A stretch of 64,000 bases of DNA from Chryseobacterium hagamense (GTDB taxonomy: Bacteria > Bacteroidota > Bacteroidia > Flavobacteriales > Weeksellaceae). Positions 25,700-34,881 of this stretch are shown here, piece after piece. The notes beneath the pieces were generated by a model. That model did not search any database. It saw only the letters and a program-made list of their open reading frames with translations, and was not told the origin of the DNA. Both the position numbers and the translations under genes were made by a program. The stretch is taken from contig NZ_BJYJ01000014.1 in the NCBI RefSeq assembly GCF_007991455.1, forward strand, positions 1-64,000, written 5' to 3'. Within the stretch, counting starts at the first letter, position 1; each line of letters starts with the position of its first letter.

Positions 25700-27055
25700 T
25701 TAATGATTATCGTATTTTCTGTCCATTACAAAATCCTCCATGAATTTCGTCGTGTAGTTTCCTGCAAGGTAATCCTCGTGATCCATCAGCTGTCTGTGGA
25801 ACGGAATGGTGGTTTTCACCCCTTCGATATAGAATTCCTCCAGAGCTCTTCTCATTTTGGCGATCGCTTCCTCACGCGTCTGAGCGGTCGTGATCAGCTT
25901 GGCAATCATAGAGTCGTAGTTGGAAGGGATCGTATATCCTGAATAAACGTGGGTATCTACTCTCACCCCGTGTCCGCCCGGGATATTCAATCCTGTAATT
26001 TTCCCCGGAGACGGTCTGAAATCCATATAAGGATCTTCGGCATTGATCCGGCACTCGATCGAGTGAAGCTTAGGGTAATGGTTGATTCCGGAGATCGGTG
26101 TTCCCGCAGCCAATAGGATCTGTTCTCTGATCAGGTCATAGTCAATAACCTGCTCGGTGATCGGGTGTTCTACCTGGATTCTCGTATTCATTTCCATGAA
26201 ATAGAAATTCCGGTGCTTGTCTACGAGGAATTCGATGGTTCCCACTCCTTCGTATCCGATGAATTCCGCTGCTTTTACGGCAGCTTCACCCATTTTTTCA
26301 CGAAGTTCATCCGTCATGAATGGGGAAGGTGTTTCTTCCGTTAATTTCTGGTTTCTTCGCTGTACGGAACAGTCTCTTTCAGAAAGGTGGCAGGCTTTAC
26401 CATATTGGTCTCCCGCAACCTGGATTTCGATATGCCGTGGCTCCTCGATCAGTTTTTCCATATACATCCCGCCGTTTCCGAAAGCGGCTACCGCTTCCTG
26501 GATGGCAGATTCCCAGTGGTCTTTCAGGTCTTCTGCCTTCCATACCGCCCGCATTCCTTTTCCACCACCTCCGGCAGTCGCTTTGATCATCACCGGATAT
26601 CCTGTTTCTTCAGCGATCTTCACGGCGTGCTCATAAGATTCGATCAGGCCGTCGGATCCCGGTACACAGGGAACGCCGGCTGCTTTCATAGTCGCCTTGG
26701 CGTTGGCTTTGTCGCCCATCTTTTCAATCTGCTCAGGCGTGGCACCGATAAATTTGATACCGTTTTTCTGGCAGATTCTGGAGAAATTGGAATTTTCGGA
26801 AAGGAATCCGTAACCCGGGTGGATCGCATCTGCATTGGTGATTTCCGCTGCTGCGATAATGTTAGGGATTTTCAGGTAAGAATCTTTGCTCATTGCAGGA
26901 CCGATGCAAACCGCTTCATCAGCGAACCTTACATGAAGGCTGTCTTTATCGGCCGTTGAATATACCGCAACGGTTTTGATCCCCATTTCTTTACAAGTAC
27001 GTAAAATACGCATTGCAATTTCGCCACGATTGGCAATTAATATTTTTTTGAACAT
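25700..27055 (-). CDS. accC: Acetyl-CoA carboxylase, biotin carboxylase subunit
   Basis: This ATP-grasp enzyme carboxylates biotin on AccB using bicarbonate and ATP. The 451 residues match AccC closely: [20 protein letters not shown], the glycine-rich ATP loop [26 protein letters not shown] and the catalytic [14 protein letters not shown] segment. Length and motifs are complete. It is downstream of accB on the same strand with a 91-nt AT-rich gap, and ends at its own terminator. AccA is encoded separately in this window; accD is not visible. Confidence 0.97.
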   Translation of the reverse strand: MFKKILIANRGEIAMRILRTCKEMGIKTVAVYSTADKDSLHVRFADEAVCIGPAMSKDSYLKIPNIIAAAEITNADAIHPGYGFLSENSNFSRICQKNGIKFIGATPEQIEKMGDKANAKATMKAAGVPCVPGSDGLIESYEHAVKIAEETGYPVMIKATAGGGGKGMRAVWKAEDLKDHWESAIQEAVAAFGNGGMYMEKLIEEPRHIEIQVAGDQYGKACHLSERDCSVQRRNQKLTEETPSPFMTDELREKMGEAAVKAAEFIGYEGVGTIEFLVDKHRNFYFMEMNTRIQVEHPITEQVIDYDLIREQILLAAGTPISGINHYPKLHSIECRINAEDPYMDFRPSPGKITGLNIPGGHGVRVDTHVYSGYTIPSNYDSMIAKLITTAQTREEAIAKMRRALEEFYIEGVKTTIPFHRQLMDHEDYLAGNYTTKFMEDFVMDRKYDNH

Positions 27056-27146
27056 CTTTCTGGAATTTTAAATTATAAATTTTGAATTTTAATTATTTTA
27101 AATGAAGAGCATCATCTAAAATTTATAATCTCTAATCTGGAATTCC

Positions 27147-27632
27147 TTAAGATGGATCTACTAAGAATAATGGTTGGTCGTATTCTACCGGAGTAGCGTC
27201 ATCCACTAAAATCTTTACGATTTTTCCGCTTACTTCAGATTCGATCTGGTTGAATAACTTCATCGCTTCGATAACGCAGACTACTTTACCGTTGGAAACT
27301 TCGTCACCTACATTTACAAAAACCTCTTTATCAGGAGAAGGCTTTCTGTAGAAAGTACCGATCATCGGAGACTTGATCGTTACATACTTGCTGTCATCAG
27401 ACGCAGCTTCTGTATTTTGTGCAGGTGCTGCAGCCGGAGCAGCAGCGGGCGCAGGTGCTGCAGCCATCTGCTGAGGTGCCGTGTGGTAAACTGCAGGCTG
27501 TGCATAAGCAACCTCGCTTCCTGCTAATGGAGTTTTAATGGTGATTTCGAAATCTTTAGTCTTGTACTTCACTTCAGAAACTTCTGCCTTGGATACAAAC
27601 TTAATAAGATTTTGTATGTCTTTAATGTCCAT
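27147..27632 (-). CDS. accB: Biotin carboxyl carrier protein of acetyl-CoA carboxylase
   Basis: 161 residues. The start at 27632 (MDIKDIQNLIKFVSK) is chosen because the family N terminus begins there; the longer frame to 27698 would start upstream of the promoter's -7 element. After a charged N-terminal part comes an Ala/Pro linker (about residues 65-85), then the biotinyl domain with the modified lysine in EAMKLF (Lys125). Promoter (TATCTTTG), linker, domain and order accB-accC all agree. rpmF lies upstream on the same strand, with a terminator in between. Confidence 0.96.
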   Translation of the reverse strand: MDIKDIQNLIKFVSKAEVSEVKYKTKDFEITIKTPLAGSEVAYAQPAVYHTAPQQMAAAPAPAAAPAAAPAQNTEAASDDSKYVTIKSPMIGTFYRKPSPDKEVFVNVGDEVSNGKVVCVIEAMKLFNQIESEVSGKIVKILVDDATPVEYDQPLFLVDPS

Positions 27633-27655
27633 AAAATTGATATTTGATTTTGGAT

Positions 27656-27687
27656 CAAAGATACCAAAAAAACATAAAAAACAACAA
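27656..27687 (-). promoter_or_regulatory. accB promoter
   Basis: TATCTTTG (27656-27663) with TTG 18 bases upstream, or TTTG 21 bases upstream. The -33 half touches the stem of the rpmF terminator, so terminator and promoter overlap by a base or two. Confidence 0.7.
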
Positions 27688-27723
27688 AAAACCGCCAAAT
27701 TTTATCAAAATTGAGCGGTTTTT
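27686..27723 (-). terminator. Terminator of rpmF/DUF177
   Basis: Outer arms AAAAACCGC and GCGGTTTTT (27687-27695 and 27715-27723) with inner AAATTTT/AAAATT pairing. U-rich on the minus strand, just downstream of rpmF. Confidence 0.75.
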
Positions 27724-27759
27724 GTATTAAAACGAGTGTTTTCGGGTGAAAACGGACTC

Positions 27760-27963
27760 TTAGTTTTCTTCAGTAGTTGCTACTTCTTTTTCCAGTACTA
27801 CTTTACCTCTGTAGTAAAGTTTTCCTTCATGCCAGTGAGCTCTGTGGTAAAGGTGAAGCTCTCCTGTTGCTGCATCTTTAGCCAATTGAGGAACTACCGC
27901 TTTGTAGTGTGTTCTTCTCTTATCTCTTCTTGTAGACGATTGTCTTCTCTTTGGATGTGCCAT
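27760..27963 (-). CDS. rpmF: 50S ribosomal protein L32
   Basis: 67 residues with the L32 N terminus [20 protein letters not shown], followed by AVVPQL and the HRAHW segment, and an acidic tail (KEVATTEEN) as in Bacteroidota. The Cys pairs of zinc-binding L32 forms are absent; this is a zinc-independent version, in line with the phylum. It directly follows the DUF177 gene (59-nt gap), the conserved arrangement in many bacteria. Confidence 0.95.
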   Translation of the reverse strand: MAHPKRRQSSTRRDKRRTHYKAVVPQLAKDAATGELHLYHRAHWHEGKLYYRGKVVLEKEVATTEEN

Positions 27964-28022
27964 TGTGTAATAACTTTTTTAATTGATGAGCGATGAGATT
28001 CATCATCTCATCATTAAACTAT

Positions 28023-28544
28023 TTAATTTTTATTCTTCAAATTTTTTAACGCGTCCCATCTCGGGTCGCTTTCATGTTCTTCCTCGTCATCTTCTTTCGG
28101 ACTGAACTTATCCAGGATGGCAAGGTCTTCCTCGCTTACGTTGGGTGAAATCTTTTTCATCGGAATGGAAAGAGCCACGTTTTCGTAAATCAGCTGGGCT
28201 ACATTGAAGGCGTGGTCTGCAGCAGGGATGGTAATCACATCTTCTTCGCTGTCATCATACTCCTCTCCGAATTTTACCAGTACCTTAATTTCATTTTCAA
28301 TAGGATGATCGAAATTTTCGTTGGAAATATCACAAACCAATTCTACCGTCCCTTTTACTTTGATCTCAAATTCCAGAAATGTGCTGTGCTTGTCCAGTAG
28401 AACATCCACCGCAATTTTAGGATTTGTAAATTCCTGTTCAGTGTCAAACAATTGAAAGAACTCTTTATCTATCTCAAACCTGAACTCGTGCCTGCCGGTT
28501 TTCAGTCCGGAAAAGCTTACGTCGTAGTTTCTTAACTTGTCCAT
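28023..28544 (-). CDS. DUF177 (YceD) family protein
   Basis: 173 residues. The start at 28544 (MDKLRNYDVSFSGLK) is chosen because an in-frame TTG 15 nt upstream lies inside the -7 promoter element. The family places this protein next to rpmF; in plants and E. coli YceD-like proteins have been linked to 23S rRNA accumulation. Visible features are the typical KGTVELVCDIS (two-strand core) and acidic linkers (EEDDEEEHESDPRW). No membrane or secretion signal. Co-transcribed with rpmF, so a role in ribosome biogenesis is inferred. Confidence 0.88.
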   Translation of the reverse strand: MDKLRNYDVSFSGLKTGRHEFRFEIDKEFFQLFDTEQEFTNPKIAVDVLLDKHSTFLEFEIKVKGTVELVCDISNENFDHPIENEIKVLVKFGEEYDDSEEDVITIPAADHAFNVAQLIYENVALSIPMKKISPNVSEEDLAILDKFSPKEDDEEEHESDPRWDALKNLKNKN

Positions 28545-28556
28545 AAAATGAGTGTG

Positions 28557-28587
28557 CAAAAATATGCAATTTTTTTATAATAACAAA
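28557..28587 (-). promoter_or_regulatory. Consensus promoter of the DUF177-rpmF operon
   Basis: A perfect Bacteroidota promoter on the minus strand: TTTG (28584-28587), a 19-base spacer and TATTTTTG (28557-28564). The apparent TTG start of DUF177 lies within the -7 element, which fixes its ATG at 28544. Confidence 0.88.
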
Positions 28588-28629
28588 TAAAATTTCTAAC
28601 AAATTAATTTTAAAATCTTCATTAAAGAT

Positions 28630-29721
28630 TTAGGCCTCAGTTTCATCCGGCAGGTCTTCGTCTATCCCGTTATCTACTGCCATTTTCCTCGGCTGCATGC
28701 GGTTGCTCATCAGATCGTTGTACTCGCTTCGGTTTTTATAAATTTTCAAAGCTGCAAAAATAGCTTCCGTAAAACTTTGTGGGTCCGCCATATTTTTTCC
28801 GGCAATATCATATGCTGTCCCGTGATCGGGGGATGTCCTGATAAAAGGCAGTCCGGCCGTATAATTTACGCCTTCTTCATAAGCCAGGGTCTTGAAGGGG
28901 GCTAATCCCTGATCGTGGTACATCGCTAAAACCGCATCGAAACTTTTATATTTTCCCGGCTGAAAAAAGCTGTCTGCAGGGAAGGGTCCGAAAGCCAGGA
29001 TACCGTTATCCGAAAGTTCTTTAATCGCAGGCGAAATGATCTCGATTTCTTCATGCCCGATAACGCCTCCGTCTCCGGCATGGGGATTCAGCCCCAGAAC
29101 CGCAATCTTCGGCCGGGTGACGCCAAAATCCTCGATCAGCGTCTGATTCAGCATCCGGATCTGCTTCTTTATTTTGTCCTTGGAAATATTTTCAGCCACC
29201 TGGGTAATGGGAATGTGGTGGGTGGAGACGGCTACTTTAAGGTCGTCCGTTACCAGAAACATCAGTCCTTTCTTGTTGAACTTTTCTTCAAAATATCCCG
29301 TATGCCCGGCATGCTTAAAGCCCATTTTCACCATTTCATCCTTATTGATGGGAGCGGTTACCAATACATCGATTTCACCTTTCAGCAAAGCTTCCGTTGC
29401 TGCTTCCAGGGAGTCGATGGCCATTTTGGTAGATTCCTCCGTCGGCGTTCCGAGTTCCACCGTAGAATTTTCTTTCACCAGGTTTACCATGTTCAGCTTT
29501 CCAGGAAGGGCCTGTGAAGCCTCGTTGATGTAATTGAAATTCAGGTTGAGCTTGAAGATATTTTTCTGATAGGTAAATAATTTTCCCGAGCCAAAAATTA
29601 CCGGCGTGAAAAAATCCGTGATGGTTTTGTCGGAAAGGGATTTCATAATAATTTCAGGACCGATGCCGTTGAAATCTCCGATTGAAATTCCTACTCTTAC
29701 TGTATGGTTTTTTGGGCTCAT
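28630..29721 (-). CDS. pdxA: 4-hydroxythreonine-4-phosphate dehydrogenase
   Basis: PdxA oxidises 4-(phosphooxy)-threonine in the DXP-dependent pyridoxal phosphate pathway, using NAD and a divalent metal. The 363 residues show VGISIGDFNGIGPEII at the start, the metal-site histidines in KHAGHTGYFEEKF and LAMYHDQGLAPFK, and RTSPDHGTAYDIAGK near the C terminus, all typical. The C-terminal 25 residues (acidic, DEDLPDETEA) extend beyond the common core. It is divergent from ribE across a 49-nt gap that holds -7 elements for both genes. Confidence 0.95.
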   Translation of the reverse strand: MSPKNHTVRVGISIGDFNGIGPEIIMKSLSDKTITDFFTPVIFGSGKLFTYQKNIFKLNLNFNYINEASQALPGKLNMVNLVKENSTVELGTPTEESTKMAIDSLEAATEALLKGEIDVLVTAPINKDEMVKMGFKHAGHTGYFEEKFNKKGLMFLVTDDLKVAVSTHHIPITQVAENISKDKIKKQIRMLNQTLIEDFGVTRPKIAVLGLNPHAGDGGVIGHEEIEIISPAIKELSDNGILAFGPFPADSFFQPGKYKSFDAVLAMYHDQGLAPFKTLAYEEGVNYTAGLPFIRTSPDHGTAYDIAGKNMADPQSFTEAIFAALKIYKNRSEYNDLMSNRMQPRKMAVDNGIDEDLPDETEA

Positions 29722-29727
29722 TTTGAT

Positions 29728-29758
29728 TATCTTTGAAGATTAATAAACTACAAATTTA
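29728..29758. promoter_or_regulatory. Divergent -7 elements of ribE and pdxA
   Basis: TATCTTTG on the plus strand (29728-29735, for ribE) and TAAATTTG on the minus strand (29751-29758, for pdxA). The elements face each other within 31 bases, so the two promoters must overlap. Upstream halves are poorly matched. Confidence 0.55.
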
Positions 29759-29770
29759 GCAAAAAATAAT

Positions 29771-30355
29771 ATGTTCACAGGAATTATTGAAGCAGTCGGG
29801 ATAATTGAGAAGATCGAGGAAAACGGAAGCAATATTGATTTTACTTTAACCTGCCCTTTTACCGATGAATTAAAGATCGATCAGAGCCTGGCCCATAACG
29901 GCTGTTGTCTAACGGTAGTCAAGATTGAAGGAGACCGATATGTGGTAACAGCCATTAATGAAACCCTGGAGAAAACCAATCTGGGAAAATGGGAAACGGG
30001 AACGGTAGTCAATCTTGAGCGCTGCATGAAAATGGACGGAAGATTAGACGGGCACATTGTGCAGGGCCATGTGGATAAGACCGGAGAAGTAGTGAGCATA
30101 GAAAATAAAGACGGAAGTTATTTTGTTACTATACAATACGAAGACGACGGAAGCTTCGTCACGGTTCCCCAGGGTTCCATTACCGTGAACGGCATCAGCC
30201 TCACCGTTGCAAAAAGCGGGGATACCCAATTTTCGGTAGCCCTCATTCCTTATACCTGGGAATTTACAAACATGAAACATTTACAGGCCGGAGATAAAGT
30301 TAATTTAGAATTTGATATAGTTGGTAAGTATATTGCTAGGTTAATTAAAAAGTAG
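29771..30355 (+). CDS. ribE: Riboflavin synthase, alpha subunit
   Basis: Riboflavin synthase dismutates two 6,7-dimethyl-8-ribityllumazine molecules to riboflavin. The 194-residue product has the conserved MFTGIIEAVG start and two lumazine-binding repeats. The first ends at LERCMKMDGRLDGHIVQGHV; the second begins GHVDKTGEV and includes QGSITVNGISLTV. Complete length. It is followed 3 nt later by a histidine kinase gene, so the two are likely co-transcribed, although no riboflavin-related control is evident and I see no FMN riboswitch upstream. Confidence 0.95.
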   Translation: MFTGIIEAVGIIEKIEENGSNIDFTLTCPFTDELKIDQSLAHNGCCLTVVKIEGDRYVVTAINETLEKTNLGKWETGTVVNLERCMKMDGRLDGHIVQGHVDKTGEVVSIENKDGSYFVTIQYEDDGSFVTVPQGSITVNGISLTVAKSGDTQFSVALIPYTWEFTNMKHLQAGDKVNLEFDIVGKYIARLIKK

Positions 30356-30358
30356 CGG

Positions 30359-31813
30359 ATGTCAATTAATATGTATAAGGGATATAGCTTAAGGAACCGT
30401 GTGTTTTTCGGCTTCCTCCTTGTATGCCTTTTAAGTGTTGTAGCTTCTTCGCTGGTCCCGTATTTTGTATTGCGGAAAAACTCTGAAAAACAGAGCGAAA
30501 TCGATATGCAGAATAAAACCGGTGCCGTCATGAGATTCCTGGACTATGCCGTAAGCATGAAGCATACCGAAACCCGGGACCTTCCCGAACTCCTGGATAA
30601 TAAAATCTATGAAATTTCAGATATCAATCAGCATCCCGTGGTCCTGTATGACTTAAGGGGGAATTACCTGGTCTCCAGTGTAGAGGGAGATGCATCTTAC
30701 CGGAAAGCAATTCCTATAAATATTGTTAACAGGATTCTTGCAACGAAGGCAAGGGTGGATATAAAAGGGTATGATGCTTCCAAAGATGCCGTGCTTACCT
30801 CATCCTATTTATTGCTGCGGAATAATGACTTCGAGCCGATTGCTATCGTCTATATTCCCCTGTATCATGATGAAGGTTCTTACCTGGATGTTCTTAATAC
30901 CTATCTGAAATATATTGTACTGATCGATGTACTGCTGATTCTTTTCAGTATATGGTTCAGCTGGGTGATGTCCAATAACCTGGCAAAAAATATCACCAAA
31001 TTCTCAGACATGATCACGCGGATTACCTTATTTGAAAATGAGATGCGCCCGATCCGCTATTATAAAAATGATGAGCTGAACGCATTGGCACGGGCCTACA
31101 ACCGGATGATCCTGCAGATTCAGGATCAGAAAGAAAGGCTCCGCTTTAAGGCATCGGAAGAAGCCTGGAGGGAAATGGCCAAGCAGGTGGCACACGAGGT
31201 GAAAAATCCCCTGACACCGATGAAACTGACGATCCAGAATTTTGAAAGGAAATTTGATCCCGAAGATCCGAATGTCCGCGAGCGGGTAAAGCAGATGAGT
31301 AAAACCATGGTAGACCAGATCGACCTGATTGCTACTGTTGCTTCTGCATTTTCAGAATTTGCCAAACTTCCTGAAAAAAATAACGAAACCATCAATCTGA
31401 ATGCTGAAGTAGAAGATATCCTTCGGGTTTTCAATGATGAGAGCGTTTTCATGCATGCCAATAAAAGCAATATCATGATCAGCATGGACAAGATTTACCT
31501 GTCCAGGATTATTACCAATCTGGTGACCAATGCAAAACAGGCAGAAAGTGAAGAACGTAAACTGATTGTCAACGTAGATATCGAACAGCATCAGCGCCGG
31601 GTAATGATCTCGGTTCAGGATAATGGGGTAGGCATTCCGGAAAATATTTACGAAAGAATCTTTGAGCCGAACTTTACCTCCAAAAACAGCGGGATGGGGC
31701 TTGGCCTTTCGATGGTAAGAAAAATGGTAGAAGACTACAAAGGTGAAATTACCGTAAAATCCGAAGTAGGGAAGGGGACTACATTTACGATCACTTTACC
31801 CACCAATTTATAG
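30359..31813 (+). CDS. Membrane sensor histidine kinase, NtrY-like
   Basis: 484 residues. A transmembrane helix (about 14-37) is followed by an extracytoplasmic sensor region, a second helix (about 188-208) and a HAMP-like linker. Then come the dimerisation helix with the phospho-acceptor His279 in QVAHEVKNPLTPMK (the N-P-L-T-P-M-K form characteristic of NtrY-like kinases), and an ATPase domain with NLVTNAKQAE (N box), DNGVGIPE (G1), and GMGLGLSMV (G2). No response regulator gene is adjacent. It overlaps the next gene by one base (TAGTG) and follows ribE by 3 nt. Signal unknown. Confidence 0.93.
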   Translation: MSINMYKGYSLRNRVFFGFLLVCLLSVVASSLVPYFVLRKNSEKQSEIDMQNKTGAVMRFLDYAVSMKHTETRDLPELLDNKIYEISDINQHPVVLYDLRGNYLVSSVEGDASYRKAIPINIVNRILATKARVDIKGYDASKDAVLTSSYLLLRNNDFEPIAIVYIPLYHDEGSYLDVLNTYLKYIVLIDVLLILFSIWFSWVMSNNLAKNITKFSDMITRITLFENEMRPIRYYKNDELNALARAYNRMILQIQDQKERLRFKASEEAWREMAKQVAHEVKNPLTPMKLTIQNFERKFDPEDPNVRERVKQMSKTMVDQIDLIATVASAFSEFAKLPEKNNETINLNAEVEDILRVFNDESVFMHANKSNIMISMDKIYLSRIITNLVTNAKQAESEERKLIVNVDIEQHQRRVMISVQDNGVGIPENIYERIFEPNFTSKNSGMGLGLSMVRKMVEDYKGEITVKSEVGKGTTFTITLPTNL

Positions 31814-32508
31814 TGAAACCTTTTATCTTCAGGCAATTTGAAATCCGGCAATCCGAGGAAGTTTTCCGGGTAGGCACGGATGGTGTTCTGCTGGGTGCTT
31901 CAGCTACCGTGTCTCATGCTTCAAAAGTGCTGGAAGTAGGTACAGGAACCGGACTGATTTCCCTGATGCTGGCCCAGAGGAATTTGAAGGCAAAATTTTT
32001 GGGAATTGATATAAATGAAGAAGCAGTAGAACTAACCCGGCTTAATTTTGAAAACTCGCCTTTTGCATCCAGGCTTAATACTATCTGCAAGGATTTTAAA
32101 TCTTTTAATATACCGGAAAAATTTGATCTTATTGTGTCCAACCCTCCTTATTTTGAAGCATCGGATTCGGAAAAAGATAAAATTGCACGGCAAACGGTAG
32201 AACTGAATTTCCTGCAGCTGATTTCAAAATCAGCGAAGTTCCTGTCAGAAGAAGGAATTTTATCGGTGATTATTCCCGCAGAAGCAGGAAAAGGATTTAT
32301 TGAGACCGCTAAAGAGCATGGATTAGTTCTGATCCGGAAAATCAATATCAAAGGCATTGAAACAGCAAATATCAAAAGGCTGATCCTTGAATTTTCATTA
32401 TCTGAACAATCCTTGTCAGAATCGGAGTTTATTATAGAAAAAAGTCCGAGAAAATACTCGGACCCATATCTTGAACTCACTAAAGAATTTCATGTTTTCA
32501 GGAAATAA
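31813..32508 (+). CDS. trmN6: tRNA1(Val) (adenine-37-N6)-methyltransferase-like protein (YfiC/TrmN6)
   Basis: 231 residues, starting with GTG that overlaps the kinase stop (TAGTG). The class I SAM-dependent methyltransferase fold is evident: FRVGTDGVLLGA, the SAM loop EVGTGTGLISLM (41-52), GIDINEEAVELTRLN and the catalytic NPPYF (110-114), which marks N6-adenine transferases. This arrangement matches the YfiC/TrmN6 family; RNA target inferred from family. No neighbouring tRNA gene. Confidence 0.85.
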   Translation: MKPFIFRQFEIRQSEEVFRVGTDGVLLGASATVSHASKVLEVGTGTGLISLMLAQRNLKAKFLGIDINEEAVELTRLNFENSPFASRLNTICKDFKSFNIPEKFDLIVSNPPYFEASDSEKDKIARQTVELNFLQLISKSAKFLSEEGILSVIIPAEAGKGFIETAKEHGLVLIRKINIKGIETANIKRLILEFSLSEQSLSESEFIIEKSPRKYSDPYLELTKEFHVFRK

Positions 32509-32616
32509 AATATTTGTTCCAGTCATTCCAACTGATTATTAATCTTGGCATAAGAAATTTCCAATGTCTGTTTTCCAGTTTGTTAAGGAGTTTGGACTTA
32601 CATTCATAATCATATC

Positions 32617-33327
32617 TTATTCAAATAATTCAGCGGTATCCAAAACGGAAACTTTCCCGTCTTCACAACGGATGGCTTCGCCCGGGAAGTTCTGGATCAT
32701 GTGGTAATCGTGGGTTGCCATGACGACGGCTGCACCGTTTTCAAGAGCAACCTGCTTCAGCAGCGTCATGATTTCATTGGAGGTTTCAGGATCAAGGTTA
32801 CCGGTGGGCTCATCGGCTAAGATAAGATCCGGATGGTTCAGCAAAGCCCTTGCAATGGCGATACGCTGCTGTTCACCTCCGGAAAGTTCATGCGGCATCT
32901 TATGCTTCTTGCTCTTCATGTTCACACTGGCCAGGACTTCATTGATGCGGTCTTCTATTTTGGTCTTATCGTTCCATCCTGTTGCCTCAAGCACAAATCT
33001 CAGGTTTTTTTCAACCGTTCTGTCGGAAAGCAGCTGGAAATCCTGGAATACGATTCCTAGTTTTCTTCTCAGGTTCGGTACTTCCGAAGCTCTCAGCTTG
33101 GCAAGATCAAAACCTACCACTGCGCCATGTCCTGAAGCTAAAGGAATGTGTCCATACAAAGTCTTTAATAAAGAGCTTTTTCCGGATCCCGTCTTTCCGA
33201 TCAGGTAGCAGAATCTTCCTTTTTTTATATTCAGGTTAACATCTGAAAGCACCGTGAAGTTTTTCTGGGCAATCTTCGCGTGCTGTAAGCTGATGATGTT
33301 GTCTCCGGCGATATGGGTATGTGGCAT
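32617..33327 (-). CDS. ftsE: Cell division ATP-binding protein FtsE
   Basis: FtsE is the ATPase of the FtsEX complex at the division site. The 236 residues carry Walker A GKTGSGKSS (44-52), Q loop FQDF (94-97), signature LSGGEQQR (148-155) and Walker B LILADEPTG (168-176), followed by MATHDYHM. The LRRKLGIVFQDFQLL stretch is specific for FtsE and the related macrolide-type exporters. FtsX is not in this window next to it, which is not rare in Bacteroidota. Partner assignment is from family similarity. Confidence 0.85.
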   Translation of the reverse strand: MPHTHIAGDNIISLQHAKIAQKNFTVLSDVNLNIKKGRFCYLIGKTGSGKSSLLKTLYGHIPLASGHGAVVGFDLAKLRASEVPNLRRKLGIVFQDFQLLSDRTVEKNLRFVLEATGWNDKTKIEDRINEVLASVNMKSKKHKMPHELSGGEQQRIAIARALLNHPDLILADEPTGNLDPETSNEIMTLLKQVALENGAAVVMATHDYHMIQNFPGEAIRCEDGKVSVLDTAELFE

Positions 33328-33424
33328 AATTCAGTTTTAAAAGTACTTTTCTAAAATATTTTTTCAGATTTTAAAAATAGGAAAAAGAAGACTTAAGAAC
33401 CTAAATTTTAGGAAATTTTAACAA

Positions 33425-33457
33425 CAAAAAATGCCTGAAAAAGTTCTTTTCAAGCAT
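33425..33457 (-). terminator. Terminator of rpmH
   Basis: An 11-bp stem with one mismatch (ATGCCTGAAAA with TTTTCAAGCAT, loop AGTTC) followed on the minus strand by a U-rich run. It lies about 25 nt past the rpmH stop. Confidence 0.8.
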
Positions 33458-33481
33458 GATTTGTATATGATAATAAAAAGA

Positions 33482-33640
33482 TTATCTCTTAGCGCGTGCT
33501 GCACTTACAGTTAAACTCTTTCTGCCTTTAGCTCTTCTCGCAGCCAAAACTCTTCTTCCATTTGGCGTAGACATTCTTTCTCTGAAACCGTGTTTGTTTC
33601 TTCTCTTTCTTTCTGATGGCTGGAATGTTCTTTTACTCAT
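33482..33640 (-). CDS. rpmH: 50S ribosomal protein L34
   Basis: A 52-residue ORF. The translation begins [19 protein letters not shown], continues with [19 protein letters not shown] and ends SAARAKR, which is the full L34 sequence. Normal length for the phylum. It has a perfect promoter upstream and a terminator downstream, so it is monocistronic here; rnpA, which often follows rpmH, is not adjacent. Confidence 0.97.
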   Translation of the reverse strand: MSKRTFQPSERKRRNKHGFRERMSTPNGRRVLAARRAKGRKSLTVSAARAKR

Positions 33641-33683
33641 TACTTTATGTTTAAATCGTAATTATCTATTAATTTTCAGGTTG

Positions 33684-33714
33684 CAAAGATATGGAATTTT
33701 TTAAAAGTTGCAAA
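33684..33714 (-). promoter_or_regulatory. Consensus promoter of rpmH
   Basis: TTTG (33711-33714), 19-base spacer and TATCTTTG (33684-33691) on the minus strand: an exact match to the Bacteroidota consensus. The leader is about 40 nt. The same stretch lies in the 5' end of a spurious long reading of the following plus-strand gene. Confidence 0.9.
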
Positions 33715-33833
33715 TTTTCACAATATTTTTTTACAAATCTTCGCCTGTTTTTTCAATGGCCTTTTGCAAAGCCCGGTTATGAAGCGATTTTCTCCGCCGG
33801 TAAAAATAATCGCCGGGATTTATATAAAAGCTC

Positions 33834-33841
33834 TATCTTTG
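33834..33841 (+). promoter_or_regulatory. TAnnTTTG -7 element of the NrnA-like gene
   Basis: TATCTTTG, 29 bases upstream of the ATG at 33871. It lies downstream of the first in-frame ATG (33691), so it rules out that longer start. Upstream half not clear. Confidence 0.55.
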
Positions 33842-33870
33842 GAGACTCAAATTTAAAGAAAATAAACATC

Positions 33871-34881
33871 ATGATGTTTACACCGGCAGAACTTTTAGAA
33901 ATTAATACGTTACTTACTCCAGAAAATAGAATCGTTATCCTTACCCACTACAATCCGGATGGGGATGCGATCGGTTCCAGCCTTGGTCTTAAACATTATC
34001 TGAGAGCAAAAGGAATTTTTGCTGATGTCATTGTTCCGAATGATTTTCCGAAATTCCTGAAATGGATGCCGGAAGCTAAAAAGGTGTTGATTGCCGATTA
34101 CAAAAGGAAGTTTGCTTTCGACCTTATTAATGAAGCGGATGTAATTTTCTGCCTGGATTTCAATGCGCCGTCAAGAATCGGTATCCTCGGAGACTGGCTG
34201 ACAAATGCGAGAGGCAAGAAAATCCTGATCGATCATCACCAGCAGCCTGAAAAGTTTGATTTTGTTTATTCCGATACGGTAATTCCGGCGACCTGCCAGA
34301 TGGTGTATCATTTCATCGAAGCGATGGATGATGAAAAACTGGTGAATAAAGATATTGCCGAGTGCCTGTACACCGGGATCATGACGGATACCGGCGGATT
34401 CAGGTTCCGTTCTACCAGTGCGGCGACCCACCGGATCATTGCCAACTTAATTGAGCATGGTGCCGATCCTGCCCTGATTACATCCAATACCTGGGATACG
34501 AATACGGTGTCCCGCCTGCTTCTTCTCGCTTTGATTCTGGGAAGAATAGAAGTGGTAAAAGACGGTAAAGTGGCTATCTTATATCTTACCAGAGAAGAAC
34601 TGAAAGAATATGGCTTCCAGAAAGGGGATACCGAAGGTTTCGTAAACTACGGGCTGAGCATTCTCGGTGTAAAGATGGCAGCTTTCTTTATGGAGGACCT
34701 GTATGAGGACTTTATTAAAATTTCTTTCAGAAGTAAGGATGATATGGACGTGAACCAGTTCTCAAGGAAATATTTCAACGGGGGAGGGCACATCAATGCG
34801 GCCGGCGGAAAGTCCGATGAGTCTTTACAGGGAACCATCGAAACCTTTAAAAAGAGAATAAAAGCGGAGGAAAATCTGTAG
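33871..34881 (+). CDS. DHH-family phosphoesterase (NrnA / bifunctional oligoribonuclease-like)
   Basis: 336 residues from the ATG at 33871. The ORF also reads back to 33691 but that part overlaps the rpmH promoter and codes an unlikely N terminus. DHH motifs are all present: NPDGDA (28-33), CLDFNA, the diagnostic DHH (121-123) in LIDHHQQPE, and YTGIMTDTGGF (168-177). The DHHA1 domain carries the GGGHINAAGG motif near the C terminus. NrnA-like enzymes degrade short oligoribonucleotides and pAp or cyclic dinucleotide products in the cytoplasm; which substrate applies here is unknown. Confidence 0.92.
   Translation: MMFTPAELLEINTLLTPENRIVILTHYNPDGDAIGSSLGLKHYLRAKGIFADVIVPNDFPKFLKWMPEAKKVLIADYKRKFAFDLINEADVIFCLDFNAPSRIGILGDWLTNARGKKILIDHHQQPEKFDFVYSDTVIPATCQMVYHFIEAMDDEKLVNKDIAECLYTGIMTDTGGFRFRSTSAATHRIIANLIEHGADPALITSNTWDTNTVSRLLLLALILGRIEVVKDGKVAILYLTREELKEYGFQKGDTEGFVNYGLSILGVKMAAFFMEDLYEDFIKISFRSKDDMDVNQFSRKYFNGGGHINAAGGKSDESLQGTIETFKKRIKAEENL

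Noticed and set aside
27633..27698. 22-residue extension of accB
   Set aside because: The extra codons include and precede the accB -7 element, so they are not transcribed from that promoter.
33691..33870. 60-residue N-terminal extension of the NrnA-like protein
   Set aside because: It would overlap the rpmH promoter and has no homology-like pattern; a -7 element and two ATGs lie at the conserved start.
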